Below are positions 49,738 through 57,227 of a stretch of 64,000 bases of DNA, piece by piece (within the stretch, counting starts at the first letter, position 1; every line of letters begins with the position of its first letter). The DNA comes from a virus. The translations under genes and the position numbers were made by a program. The notes beneath the pieces are model-generated. The model saw only the letters and a list, made by a program, of their open reading frames with translations. It had not been told where the DNA came from and did no database searches. The stretch spans positions 62,001 through 126,000 of IMG/VR virus record IMGVR_UViG_3300044960_000921; one strand, given 5' to 3'.

Positions 49738-50396
49738 GTCTGCCTCGCTGCGTCGCTCGCCACCTTGGACGGCGACGCCTGGGCTTCCCCCGGCGATTGT
49801 GCCTCCTGGCCCCGACGCCTTTCAATGAAAACATCGAGGTCTTCCGGCTCCTCGTCGTAGTCGCTGGCGATCTGGTTGAGCGTCCGACCGGCGGCCAGCA
49901 TCTCCTTGATCTCGGACCAGTCGGCGTCGGTCAGTTTCGACGTACGCCGATGCACAGGGACCTTGATCCGCAGTTCTTCCTTGGTGAAGTCCGGCGTGGG
50001 CTCATCCTCGGCAGAGGCCCGCTTCTTAGCCTCCCGGCCCGCTTTCAACCGCTGCGCGACCGCGGCCTTCTGCTCAGCGGTCAATTCCGGATACTTCCGC
50101 TTCTTCTTCGGCGGTGCGGTCGGTTCAGAGCCGTGGTCGTCCACACAGTCGGCGCCAGGCGCGTTCTGATCTGGCAGATCGCCACGGCTCTCGGGGGAAC
50201 CTTCCGCTCGGGGCTCCGGCTCGCGCAATGGGGGCAGCCTGAGGCTGGATATCGCCGGTCCCGCAATAGTCACCACAGGTTGCGGGACGCGGCCCAGCTC
50301 GGCGATCACCGCCTCCAATGCTTCTATCACCTCGGTGGGCGGGTTCTTGTCGAGAAGCCAGCCCTTGAGCAGATACGCTTGGTTGAGCGGGCTCAT
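49734..50396 (-). CDS. 220-aa protein with C-terminal HTH-like part
   Basis: Start ATG 50396 overlaps the upstream stop (ATGA); the frame extends further but into the next gene. It has a short N-terminal helix domain, a disordered acidic middle and a basic KKKRKYPELTAEQ stretch, then SKLTDADWSEIKEMLAAGRTLNQIASDYDEEPEDLDVFIERR, which resembles a small HTH/sigma-like fold. Function unknown. Confidence 0.5.
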   Translation of the reverse strand: MSPLNQAYLLKGWLLDKNPPTEVIEALEAVIAELGRVPQPVVTIAGPAISSLRLPPLREPEPRAEGSPESRGDLPDQNAPGADCVDDHGSEPTAPPKKKRKYPELTAEQKAAVAQRLKAGREAKKRASAEDEPTPDFTKEELRIKVPVHRRTSKLTDADWSEIKEMLAAGRTLNQIASDYDEEPEDLDVFIERRRGQEAQSPGEAQASPSKVASDAARQT

Positions 50397-50581
50397 TCGG
50401 CGTCGCTCGCTGTCAGCTTTGCCTCCAGCCGGGCCAGTCGCTTCCCGTAGCGGTCCAACTCGCCCTCGATCGCTGCCGCCATCGCCAGCAGCGTATCGTC
50501 TATCGGCATCGCCCGGGTGTCCCGGTCGGGGTGCCGCTTGGCGTACTCCTGCCGGGTTAGGGTGAGCAGATCGGGCCTCAT
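50393..50581 (-). CDS. 62-aa helical protein
   Basis: It overlaps the DUF1508-like gene and the 220-residue gene by four bases each. The sequence is helical and charged (LLTLTRQEYAKRHPDRD, AAIEGELDRYGKRLARLEAKL), a coiled coil. Unknown. Confidence 0.5.
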   Translation of the reverse strand: MRPDLLTLTRQEYAKRHPDRDTRAMPIDDTLLAMAAAIEGELDRYGKRLARLEAKLTASDAE

Positions 50582-50751
50582 TCGACCTCGACGGTCCGGG
50601 CGAACGGAGCCCCAGCCTTGATGAGGGCGACCGCCTCGACGGCGTTGCGCTTGCGGGTGTAGGAATCGCTTTGAGCAAGGATCTTGCCGTTGCCGGCGAC
50701 TATGCAGAAGCGCCAGTCGTTCTTGCCGAATTGAATGATTTCAAACTTCAT
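50578..50751 (-). CDS. 57-aa UPF0339/DUF1508 (YegP-like) protein
   Basis: ATG 50751 has an AGGGGG site. FEIIQFGKNDWRFCIVAGNGKILAQSDSYTRKRNAVEAVALIKAGA is a single YegP-type repeat: a small alpha-beta fold of unknown role, common in mobile elements. Overlaps the next gene (ATGA). Confidence 0.7.
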   Translation of the reverse strand: MKFEIIQFGKNDWRFCIVAGNGKILAQSDSYTRKRNAVEAVALIKAGAPFARTVEVE

Positions 50752-50772
50752 TGTTTCCCCCTCTGTCCTTGT

Positions 50773-50979
50773 TTAAGAAATGGTTTCGTCCAGAATATAG
50801 GCAGTCAGCTTTTCTATAGTGCTGTTTCGAGATTTACGGGTCAGCTTTCCGCTCGCGAGCCGCCAGAGGCTGGTGCGACCTACCCCTGAACTAGCGGCTA
50901 ACCGGCTGTAGTTTCCTGCTTTCCGAAGGGCGATTCCGAGCAATTCACGGTCTGTAATCACGGTGGACAACTGTTTCAC
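50773..50979 (-). CDS. XRE/Cro-like repressor, 68 aa
   Basis: GTG 50979 start (alternative GTG near 50958). ELLGIALRKAGNYSRLAASSGVGRTSLWRLASGKLTRKSR is a HTH of the XRE type. It faces the divergent promoter at 50988-51016 and the palindrome AATCTAGATT (51002-51011), so it probably controls the small plus-strand operon. Confidence 0.7.
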   Translation of the reverse strand: MKQLSTVITDRELLGIALRKAGNYSRLAASSGVGRTSLWRLASGKLTRKSRNSTIEKLTAYILDETIS

Positions 50980-50987
50980 TTTTCTGC

Positions 50988-51016
50988 TTGCGCTGGTTTC
51001 AAATCTAGATTATGGT
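50988..51016 (+). promoter_or_regulatory. promoter with palindromic operator
   Basis: TTGCGC, 17 bases, TATGGT, followed after 39 bases by ATG 51055. The palindrome AATCTAGATT (51002-51011) spans spacer and first -10 base. CACTTTTCTGCTTGCGC upstream is shared with the 38724 promoter. Confidence 0.55.
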
Positions 51017-51054
51017 GACCACAATTCTGCCGAACAGTCAAGGAGGACTTGCAT

Positions 51055-51468
51055 ATGTCACTACGCTGCGAAGATAACGTCCACTACACCGCCGAGCACC
51101 GCGCCGAGGAGGCCGAGAAACAGCTCGACCGCGCCCATCGGCACTACCGCAACGTCCTGAAGGCCCTGGTGGACTTGGCCATCAAGGACAGGGTGATGTA
51201 CGGGAAGGACGACATCGAGGTCATCATGGAGCGGGTCGGAGAGAATCTGGCCCACGAGTTCGACAGCGCCATTTCGGAGCTGGACGAGCAGTACCCGACC
51301 TACACGCACGGCGCCTCGCCTGCGGATAGCGAGAAGCTCATCGCCGAGGAAGCCGAGCGGCTGCTTGACGCCTTTCGCCCGAAGCCTATCGACTCCGCCG
51401 GGCTGCTGCGTGACGCCCTGCGCCCCGTCCCGACAAACCCCGCAACGAAAGGATTTGCCCATGAATAA
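51055..51468 (+). CDS. 137-aa helical protein
   Basis: ATG 51055 with AAGGAGGA upstream. Long helices (AEHRAEEAEKQLDRAHRHYRNVLKALVDLAI, ENLAHEFDSAISELDEQYPTYTH) make it a coiled coil. First gene of the small plus-strand operon. Function unknown. Confidence 0.6.
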   Translation: MSLRCEDNVHYTAEHRAEEAEKQLDRAHRHYRNVLKALVDLAIKDRVMYGKDDIEVIMERVGENLAHEFDSAISELDEQYPTYTHGASPADSEKLIAEEAERLLDAFRPKPIDSAGLLRDALRPVPTNPATKGFAHE

Positions 51469-51724
51469 GCTGCATCGCCCCGCCCTGACCCTGTGGCACA
51501 TCGCGGTCTGCTGCCTGCTGGTGGCGGTGACTGCCAGGCCCGAGCCAGAGGAACTGGACTACTCCGCCGACTCCCGGCAGGCGCTCGCCGACCTGGTGGC
51601 CGGCACGTCCAGGCCGAAGGGCTACGTCGTCTACGACAGCCACGCCCGCGCCGCCGTGATCGCGGCGGTGTGGAACATCACGCCGGAGAACGAGGACAGC
51701 TACAAGCGGTGGGGGCTGAAATGA
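51461..51724 (+). CDS. 87-aa exported or membrane-anchored protein
   Basis: ATG 51461 after AAAGGA, overlapping the stop of the previous gene. N-terminal hydrophobic segment LTLWHIAVCCLLVAVTA then a soluble domain with KGYVVYDSHARAAVIAAVWN. Possibly periplasmic. Unknown family. Confidence 0.6.
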   Translation: MNKLHRPALTLWHIAVCCLLVAVTARPEPEELDYSADSRQALADLVAGTSRPKGYVVYDSHARAAVIAAVWNITPENEDSYKRWGLK

Positions 51725-51909
51725 AGGACGTGTCTCTCCCCAAGCGGGTCATGATTCCGCTCGTGGCCCCGGCGGCGTTCGCTGGTCTGTTCCTTATAGG
51801 CTGCTTCTTGCTCAGCGGCCTGTTCGTGGCCGCGATGGCAGTAGCCATCACGGGACGGTCCACTGCCGCCGACGGCATCCTGGTCTTTCTGCTGGGAGAG
51901 CCGGAATGA
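51721..51909 (+). CDS. 62-aa two-helix membrane protein
   Basis: Overlaps both neighbours by four bases (ATGA). Two hydrophobic helices, FAGLFLIGCFLLSGLFVAAMAVAI and ILVFLLG. Unknown. Confidence 0.6.
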   Translation: MKDVSLPKRVMIPLVAPAAFAGLFLIGCFLLSGLFVAAMAVAITGRSTAADGILVFLLGEPE

Positions 51910-52160
51910 GCGACCATCTGCCAAGCGATCCCGATGGATTCGCGTATCAGCTAGTCATCTGGTTGAGCCTGGCCCTGGCGACGTGGCTGGGTGCGACAGA
52001 TTCACCGAGTACGAGAGGCTTGCGTGATTGGCTCCGGCGGACCGGAGTGTTGATCGCATGCCTGGTCCTGGCACCGCTCGCGCTTTTGGTGCTGGCCATG
52101 CTCGCGGTCGTTTGCCTGTTCGGCCCGTGCGAGAGCGTGCGGTGGAGGGTCGGGTTATGA
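51906..52160 (+). CDS. 84-aa membrane protein
   Basis: Two membrane helices (LVIWLSLALATWLGA, VLIACLVLAPLALLVLAMLAVVCLF) and a cytoplasmic basic linker. Part of a chain of overlapping ATGA starts, perhaps a membrane complex with its neighbours. Confidence 0.6.
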   Translation: MSDHLPSDPDGFAYQLVIWLSLALATWLGATDSPSTRGLRDWLRRTGVLIACLVLAPLALLVLAMLAVVCLFGPCESVRWRVGL

Positions 52161-52405
52161 CCGAAGCCTTCACCCACGGCCAGGAGGTCATCGCGTATGA
52201 CCACAACGGCAAACAGTTCCGAGGCACGATCATGGGCGTGCATCGGTGCAACCCCTGGCAATACGACGTCCAACCCCGGGGCGAGTCCAGCCTGTCCCAG
52301 CGGGTCTGCGGCATCCACCACGACAGGGTGCGGCCGGTTGCCAGGCCGTACCTGGCCTACGAGCGGCGGGAGGCCAGGCCGATGCACATCCTGGACGAGG
52401 CGTGA
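52157..52405 (+). CDS. 82-aa SH3-like protein
   Basis: ATGA overlap. FTHGQEVIAYDHNGKQFRGTIMGVHRCNPWQYDVQPRG resembles a small beta-barrel (KOW/SH3-like) fold. Unknown role. Confidence 0.5.
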   Translation: MTEAFTHGQEVIAYDHNGKQFRGTIMGVHRCNPWQYDVQPRGESSLSQRVCGIHHDRVRPVARPYLAYERREARPMHILDEA

Positions 52406-52638
52406 CGGCGATGCACGTAGTTCTTCCGCAGATACTCCAGGAGGCGCTTACGGAGAACGCTGCGCTCCGGAAGCAGGTCGCTGATCTGACCGAGCAACTC
52501 AAGAAGCGGGACAGGGATGTTCTGAACTGGATCAACCATTGCCAGCGAGCAGACGCAAAGGCTGCTCTGCTAGAGGGTCAATATCTGCAGAACGGCTACT
52601 GCGCATGCGGGGCTGTCAAGGAGAAAAGAGCAGTATGA
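52402..52638 (+). CDS. 78-aa coiled-coil protein
   Basis: GTG 52402 overlaps the previous stop. LTENAALRKQVADLTEQLKKRDRDVLNWINHCQRADAKAALLEGQYLQ is a coiled coil; CACGAVKE at the end may bind metal. Unknown. Confidence 0.5.
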   Translation: MTAMHVVLPQILQEALTENAALRKQVADLTEQLKKRDRDVLNWINHCQRADAKAALLEGQYLQNGYCACGAVKEKRAV

Positions 52639-52674
52639 CCGAGTTTGCTCCCGAACAGTTGGCACGGTGCGCTT

Positions 52675-52842
52675 ATGGTTGAGGCTGGCAGACCTCGAAT
52701 GATCAAGGTCCTGGTCTTCGTCGTGGGCCTCCTGCTCCTCCTCGGCTTCGTCTGGTCGCTCCGTCAGCCCATGCCCGGACTTTACCCGGACGGCATCGTG
52801 CCCGTGAAGGACGGCGATTTGGAATGGCTCAATTTGCGGTGA
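52675..52842 (+). CDS. 55-aa single-pass membrane protein
   Basis: ATG 52675, with one strong helix (IKVLVFVVGLLLLLGFVW) and a short C-terminal tail. An ATG at 52699 is the alternative start. Unknown. Confidence 0.5.
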   Translation: MVEAGRPRMIKVLVFVVGLLLLLGFVWSLRQPMPGLYPDGIVPVKDGDLEWLNLR

Positions 52843-52963
52843 TCGCCGGCGGCTGGAACGGTTCCATGTCCTGCAGGCACGCCACAGGAGAGATGTGTGA
52901 GGCCGGATTGCACGGGATTCCACCGCGGCTCGCCCGCCCCGCTCAGTTGACCGACTCAGGAGA

Positions 52964-52987
52964 GGGGCCGGTTTTTCGCCCGGCCCC
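52964..52987. terminator. hairpin between convergent genes
   Basis: GGGGCCGG/CCGGCCCC forms an 8-bp stem around an 8-base loop. No T tract follows, so it is only a terminator-like hairpin between the plus-strand operon and the minus-strand 52996 gene. Confidence 0.4.
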
Positions 52988-52995
52988 GTGCCCCG

Positions 52996-53319
52996 TCAGT
53001 AGGGTATCTCCTCATCCGAGGGGAAGTCGGATTCGCGGGTCGATTCCCCCTCTGGTGTGAAAAGTCCCTTGGCCCATTTCTGGATAGCCTCCTTGGCTTC
53101 ATCGATCTGCTTGCCCCATGCCTCCAGAGCCGAGCGGCTAACCGAGGCGTTGGGCGTGTTAGAAATGAGCTCGAGGGCGGTATGAATCGCCTTGGCCTTC
53201 AGAACGTGCTCTCGGATATCTCCGATGTAGACCTTCGAGGTGATGAGGTCGCATTTTTCTGAGATCTGGGCGGCGGTCCGCTTCAGCTGCACGAAAGCGT
53301 AGGCTCCGCGATGGAACAT
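52996..53319 (-). CDS. 107-aa protein upstream of the relaxase region
   Basis: ATG 53319 behind AAAGGAAAT. It is helical (VQLKRTAAQISEKCDLITSKVYIGDIREHVLKAKAIHTALELI, ALEAWGKQIDEAKEAIQKWAKGLF) with a short acidic tail. It is transcribed away from the oriT-like region and could be an accessory nicking-complex protein, but no family is recognised. Confidence 0.55.
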   Translation of the reverse strand: MFHRGAYAFVQLKRTAAQISEKCDLITSKVYIGDIREHVLKAKAIHTALELISNTPNASVSRSALEAWGKQIDEAKEAIQKWAKGLFTPEGESTRESDFPSDEEIPY

Positions 53320-53348
53320 GGTGTGATTTCCTTTCTGTGAATGGTTGA

Positions 53349-53579
53349 GGTAGTAGGACAGGCAAGAGCTTGCTCGATGCCTCGTCCTACTACCGAATGG
53401 ATGCCCCTTCGCCGCGGCCCGGACTGCGGTCAAGGGCGGCGAAGCCGCTCGTGTAACCCTTGACCGCATTAGGGCCGGGCTGTGGCTATACAGGCCCCCG
53501 CGGGCTTCCACCCGTCCTCTGCCGCGATAGGGATGCGGTGGGCGGCGCAAGCCGGTCGCTTGCGACGGGAGCGCAAGCG
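53349..53579. other. candidate origin of transfer (oriT) with three inverted repeats
   Basis: The 340-base gap before the relaxase gene has no ORF. It holds three perfect hairpins: GGTAGTAGGAC (53349-53359) with GTCCTACTACC (53384-53394), extended by AGGCA/TGCCT and GAGC/GCTC; TGCGGTCAAGGG (53425-53436) with CCCTTGACCGCA (53457-53468), flanked by GCCCGG/CCGGGC; and CGCTTGCG (53557-53564) with CGCAAGCG (53572-53579). MobF relaxases usually nick next to such repeats just upstream of their gene. No nic site can be named. Confidence 0.6.
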
Positions 53580-53626
53580 CACCCCATAGCAGCCCGGTCG
53601 GCTTGCCGAATCGCCCATACTGCTGT

Positions 53627-53654
53627 TTGACAAGCATCTGACCATCCCTATTAT
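53627..53654 (+). promoter_or_regulatory. near-consensus sigma70 promoter of the relaxase
   Basis: TTGACA, 16 bases, TATTAT. The GTG start at 53661 lies seven bases after the -10 box, so transcription would begin at or next to the start codon (leaderless message). Confidence 0.75.
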
Positions 53655-53660
53655 TCTGGT

Positions 53661-56447
53661 GTGCTGCGTACACACTGGATTACCGATGCTGCTGCTGCGA
53701 AGGCCTACTATCAGGCATCGGACTATTACGCGCAGGCGCAGGGCGACTGGCTCGGCAAGGGCGCCGAGGCCCTCGGGCTGGTGGGGCAAGCTCGGAAAGA
53801 GGACTTCGAGCTGCTCTGCGACAATCTGAACCCGCTCACCGGCCAGCCGCTCACGACCTATACCCGCGACGGCAGGCGGGTCGGCATCGACCTGAACTTC
53901 AACAGCACGAAGTCGGTGGGCATCGCGCGCGAGCTGGCGGGGCCGGACAACCGGGGCGACGATCGGATCGAGTGGGCGCACCGCGAGGCCGTGGCCTATG
54001 CGATGGGTTATGTCGAGGCCGACATGCGGGCCCGCGTCCGGGCCGGGGGCAAGAACGAGGACCGGGTCACGGGTAACATGGTCGCCTTCCGGGTGACGCA
54101 CCGGGATACCCGGGTCAGCGGCCAGGATGGTTTGCCCGACATGAGCCTTCACGACCATGTGGTCGTCTTCAATGCCACCGAGGATAAGTTCGAGGGCAAG
54201 TGGAAGGCCGCCGAGATCGGGCAGATCAAGCACGACGCCCCGTACTACGAAGCCATCTACCACAACCGACTGGCGTCGAACCTTCGGCAACTCGGCTACG
54301 GCGTTCGGAAGAAGGACAAGGCTTTCGAGATCGAGGGCATCTCCGACGAGCTGGTCCGGAAGTTCAGCCGCCGCCGGGCCTACATCGACCAGGTGGCGGA
54401 GAAGCTGGGCATCACCAGCCCCGAGGGCCGGAACACGCTTGGGGCAACGACCCGGCTGGGCAAGGTCAAGGAACGTGCGGACGACCTCAACCGCTACTGG
54501 GTCAGCCGCCTGACTGACGTGGAGCGCCAACAGCTTACCGGGCTGATCGGCAAGGCCGGGTACGAGGGGGACGTAAAGGCGGCCGTCGAGTTCGCCATCG
54601 GCCACCTGTTCGAGCGCAAGAGCGTGGTGGACGAGAAGCGGGTCTACGAGACGGCGATCCGCCACGGCATCGGGGCCGTGACGCCGGAGCTCGTCCAGGA
54701 GGAGGCGAAGCGGCAGGGCCTGCTCACGAAGGACGGGGAGGCCACGACTCGGCTGGTGCACGCGGAGGAGCAGCGGGTGATCGGGTTCGCCAGGGATGGG
54801 CGGGGGACGTGCAGGCCGATGGGCAACGAAAAAGGCCGCCCGGATTCGAATGAGCGGCCTTTGATCTCAAAAGAAAATGGCGTATCGGGGTTAGAGCTTC
54901 ATAACGGCCTCGACGGTTTCGGGTTCAACGAAGACGCTCAAATCGTAGGAGGCCATGGTGCCACATCTGCGACGGTGGCGCAACCGAAATCTGAACTCTC
55001 CCCCGATCAGGCCGCCATCGCCCGCCACGTCTGGACCTCCCCCGACCGGGTCATCCTGATCCGCGGGGCCGCAGGCACCGGCAAGACCCACACGATGAAG
55101 GCGACCATCGCGGGCATCGACCGCCCGGTGGTCGTCCTGGCCCCCTCCGCCGAGGCCAGCCGGGGCGTGCTCCGCAAGGAAGGCTTCTCCGAGGCCGACA
55201 CCGTGGCCCGGTTCCTGATCGACGAGAAGTTCCAGGAGAAGGCCCGGGGCGGCGTGATCTGGGTGGACGAGGCCGGGCTGCTGGGCATCCGCCAGGTGCG
55301 GGAGGTCTTCGACGCCGCCGAGCGGCTGGGGGCCCGCGTCGTCCTGCAGGGCGACCGGAAGCAGCACGGCTCGGTGGAGCGCGGGGCGACTCTGCGGGTA
55401 CTCGAGGAGTTCGCCGGGCTGCCCGTGGCGGAGTTGAAGGATATCCGCCGCCAGCAGGGCCGCTACAAACAAGCGGTGGCGTCCCTGGCCAAAGGCGACC
55501 TTCTGAGCGGGTACGACCAGCTCGAGGCCCTGGGCTGGGTCAGGGAGGCCCAGGACAACGCCCCGCTGGTCGAGGACTACCTGGCAGCGCTCGATGCCCG
55601 GAAGTCCGTCCTGGTCGTCGCCCCGACCCATGTCGAGGGCGGCGAGATCACGGCCGAGATTCGGGCCCGGCTCAAAAAGCGGGGGCGTATCGCCAGCGAG
55701 GGCAAACAGATTGGCGTCCTCGTTCCCCTTGGCTGGACGGAGGCCGAGCGGGGCGACCTTGAGCGATACGAGGGCGGCGAGGTGCTCCAGTTCCACCGGA
55801 ACTCGGGCACATTCCGGGCCGGGGACCGCGTCCGTGTGCTCGACTGGAAGCCGGGCGACCGATTCGCCAAGGCGTCGCACTTCTCGGTGTACACGCCGTT
55901 AACGATTGAGGTTGCGGCCGGGGATCAGGTCCGCATCACTGCCAACGGCAAGACGAAGGACGGCGAGCACAAGCTGAACAACGGGGCGACCTACCGGGTC
56001 AAGGGCTTCACGAAGGACGACGACATCGTCCTGGAGAACGGCTGGGTCGTGGGCAAGGACTTCGGCCACCTGGCCCACGGCTACGTGACCACCTCGCACG
56101 CGAGCCAGGGCAAGACCGTCGACCGCGTGCTGATCGCCATGGGGAGCGAATCCCGCCCGGCGATGGGCGCGGAGCAGTTCTACGTCTCGGTGTCGCGCGG
56201 CCGGGAGCAGGCGACGATCTACAGCGACCTGACGCCGGCCGAGCTGCGCGAGGCCATCCAGAGGGCCGATTCCCGCAAGTCTGCGACGGAGCTACTCCGG
56301 CCGGTGCCGGTTCCAGTGCGGCCGAGGCGGCGGGTGAAGACGCTCGCGGAGCGTATGCGACTGGCGTTCCAGCAGTTGCGCGAGAAGGCGGCCAGTGCTA
56401 TGCCGGTGGCGAGGGAGAAGGAGCGGAGCTATGCAAGGTCTAGATGA
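53661..56447 (+). CDS. MobF (TrwC-like) conjugative relaxase-helicase
   Basis: 928 residues. The relaxase N-terminus has a tyrosine cluster (Tyr16, 17, 22, 23 in KAYYQASDYY) and the metal histidines (His147, His164, His166 in THRD...SLHDHVVVFNAT). After about 770 bases of linker an SF1 RecD-like helicase follows: Walker A GAAGTGKT (about 467-474), IWVDEAGLLG, LQGDRKQHGS, TTSHASQGKT and VSVSRGREQA. The protein nicks one strand at oriT and unwinds it for transfer. GTG start, no ribosome site. Residues about 390-440 hold an odd inserted stretch with a terminator. Type IV secretion genes are absent here. Confidence 0.88.
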   Translation: MLRTHWITDAAAAKAYYQASDYYAQAQGDWLGKGAEALGLVGQARKEDFELLCDNLNPLTGQPLTTYTRDGRRVGIDLNFNSTKSVGIARELAGPDNRGDDRIEWAHREAVAYAMGYVEADMRARVRAGGKNEDRVTGNMVAFRVTHRDTRVSGQDGLPDMSLHDHVVVFNATEDKFEGKWKAAEIGQIKHDAPYYEAIYHNRLASNLRQLGYGVRKKDKAFEIEGISDELVRKFSRRRAYIDQVAEKLGITSPEGRNTLGATTRLGKVKERADDLNRYWVSRLTDVERQQLTGLIGKAGYEGDVKAAVEFAIGHLFERKSVVDEKRVYETAIRHGIGAVTPELVQEEAKRQGLLTKDGEATTRLVHAEEQRVIGFARDGRGTCRPMGNEKGRPDSNERPLISKENGVSGLELHNGLDGFGFNEDAQIVGGHGATSATVAQPKSELSPDQAAIARHVWTSPDRVILIRGAAGTGKTHTMKATIAGIDRPVVVLAPSAEASRGVLRKEGFSEADTVARFLIDEKFQEKARGGVIWVDEAGLLGIRQVREVFDAAERLGARVVLQGDRKQHGSVERGATLRVLEEFAGLPVAELKDIRRQQGRYKQAVASLAKGDLLSGYDQLEALGWVREAQDNAPLVEDYLAALDARKSVLVVAPTHVEGGEITAEIRARLKKRGRIASEGKQIGVLVPLGWTEAERGDLERYEGGEVLQFHRNSGTFRAGDRVRVLDWKPGDRFAKASHFSVYTPLTIEVAAGDQVRITANGKTKDGEHKLNNGATYRVKGFTKDDDIVLENGWVVGKDFGHLAHGYVTTSHASQGKTVDRVLIAMGSESRPAMGAEQFYVSVSRGREQATIYSDLTPAELREAIQRADSRKSATELLRPVPVPVRPRRRVKTLAERMRLAFQQLREKAASAMPVAREKERSYARSR
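54831..54862 (-). terminator. terminator-like hairpin inside the relaxase gene
   Basis: AAAGGCCGC and GCGGCCTTT form a perfect 9-bp stem with a 14-base loop. On the minus strand the message would end in TTTTTCG. It is in the linker between relaxase and helicase domains and faces a 21-codon minus-strand ORF (54891-54956). Confidence 0.5.
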
Positions 56448-56895
56448 CATCCTGAACGCAGGGCCGAACGGGCTGACCCCCAAGCCGAACGCGGCGGCAC
56501 CAGGATCGGCGTCCACCAGCGTGGGCGACGAGCCCGAACTGCCCGCCCTCGATGCCCCGTACCAGGCCCACGCGAGAGCGGCGAACAAGCCGCTCTATAC
56601 CCTCCACTGCCTGCTGGGGGCGAAGGGCGTGGTGAGTTTGCAGTACGTCCAGCTCGACAGCCACAGCGAGTTCAGGGCCGAGAAGGAGGGCCAGATCATC
56701 AAGCTGCGGTTCGTGGGCTCGAAGATCTGGGAGGTCACGATCGGCGGGCTGAACCTCTGGAAGCTCTACGACGGCATCCACCGGCACGTCACGTCCTGGA
56801 TCAGGCTGAGCGACCGGGGATTCGCCGCCGGGGCGGATGGCGAGGCGCTGATCACGAGCATCCAGATCAAGGAGATCGAGCGGGAGGTGGGGTAG
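56431..56895 (+). CDS. 154-aa protein coupled to the relaxase
   Basis: ATG 56431 with GGAGCGGAG just upstream overlaps the relaxase gene by 17 bases. Disordered N-terminus, then a beta-rich domain (YTLHCLLGAKGVVSLQYVQLDSHSEFRAEKEGQIIKLRFVGSKIWEVTIGGLNLWKLYDGI). Coupling suggests a mobilisation helper; family unknown. Confidence 0.6.
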   Translation: MQGLDDILNAGPNGLTPKPNAAAPGSASTSVGDEPELPALDAPYQAHARAANKPLYTLHCLLGAKGVVSLQYVQLDSHSEFRAEKEGQIIKLRFVGSKIWEVTIGGLNLWKLYDGIHRHVTSWIRLSDRGFAAGADGEALITSIQIKEIEREVG

Positions 56896-56900
56896 GTTAT

Positions 56901-57227
56901 TCAGCCTATCGTGGCCCGAGGCGGTCGGTTGACCCAGCCGCGTTCCCGCATAAAGCCCATGACGTCAGCGACCTGGCGGGGGGACCGGCCCTTCGACAGC
57001 AGACGCTTGATGACCTCGGCGGCCTTCTGCCAGTCATACCAGCCATGCTGGATCAGGAAAAAGTCGTCCTGAACCTGGCCGTTGACCACGCTGCGGACGC
57101 CGGTCTCGTTACTGCCTCTGCTGGACAAGTAGGGTGCTGGGCACCAGTTCGCGTGAGTCAGGAGGTGGGTGTCGGTCTGCTCAGAGCCAAGGGTCGTGAA
57201 ACGAGGGGCGGAATCGTCGTGGGTCAT
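56901..57227 (-). CDS. 108-aa protein with small wHTH-like end
   Basis: Overlaps the next gene by four bases (ATGA). VIKRLLSKGRSPRQVADVMGFMRERGWVNRPP looks like an HTH-containing C-terminus. Unknown. Confidence 0.5.
   Translation of the reverse strand: MTHDDSAPRFTTLGSEQTDTHLLTHANWCPAPYLSSRGSNETGVRSVVNGQVQDDFFLIQHGWYDWQKAAEVIKRLLSKGRSPRQVADVMGFMRERGWVNRPPRATIG

Noticed and set aside
52824-53060. 78-codon plus-strand ORF after the small membrane gene
   Set aside because: It runs into the minus-strand 52996 gene and through the terminator-like hairpin; the composition is Pro/Arg/Cys noise.
54891-55880. 329-codon minus-strand ORF in the relaxase gene
   Set aside because: Mostly the antisense of the helicase domain; only its final 21 codons next to a terminator are of interest.
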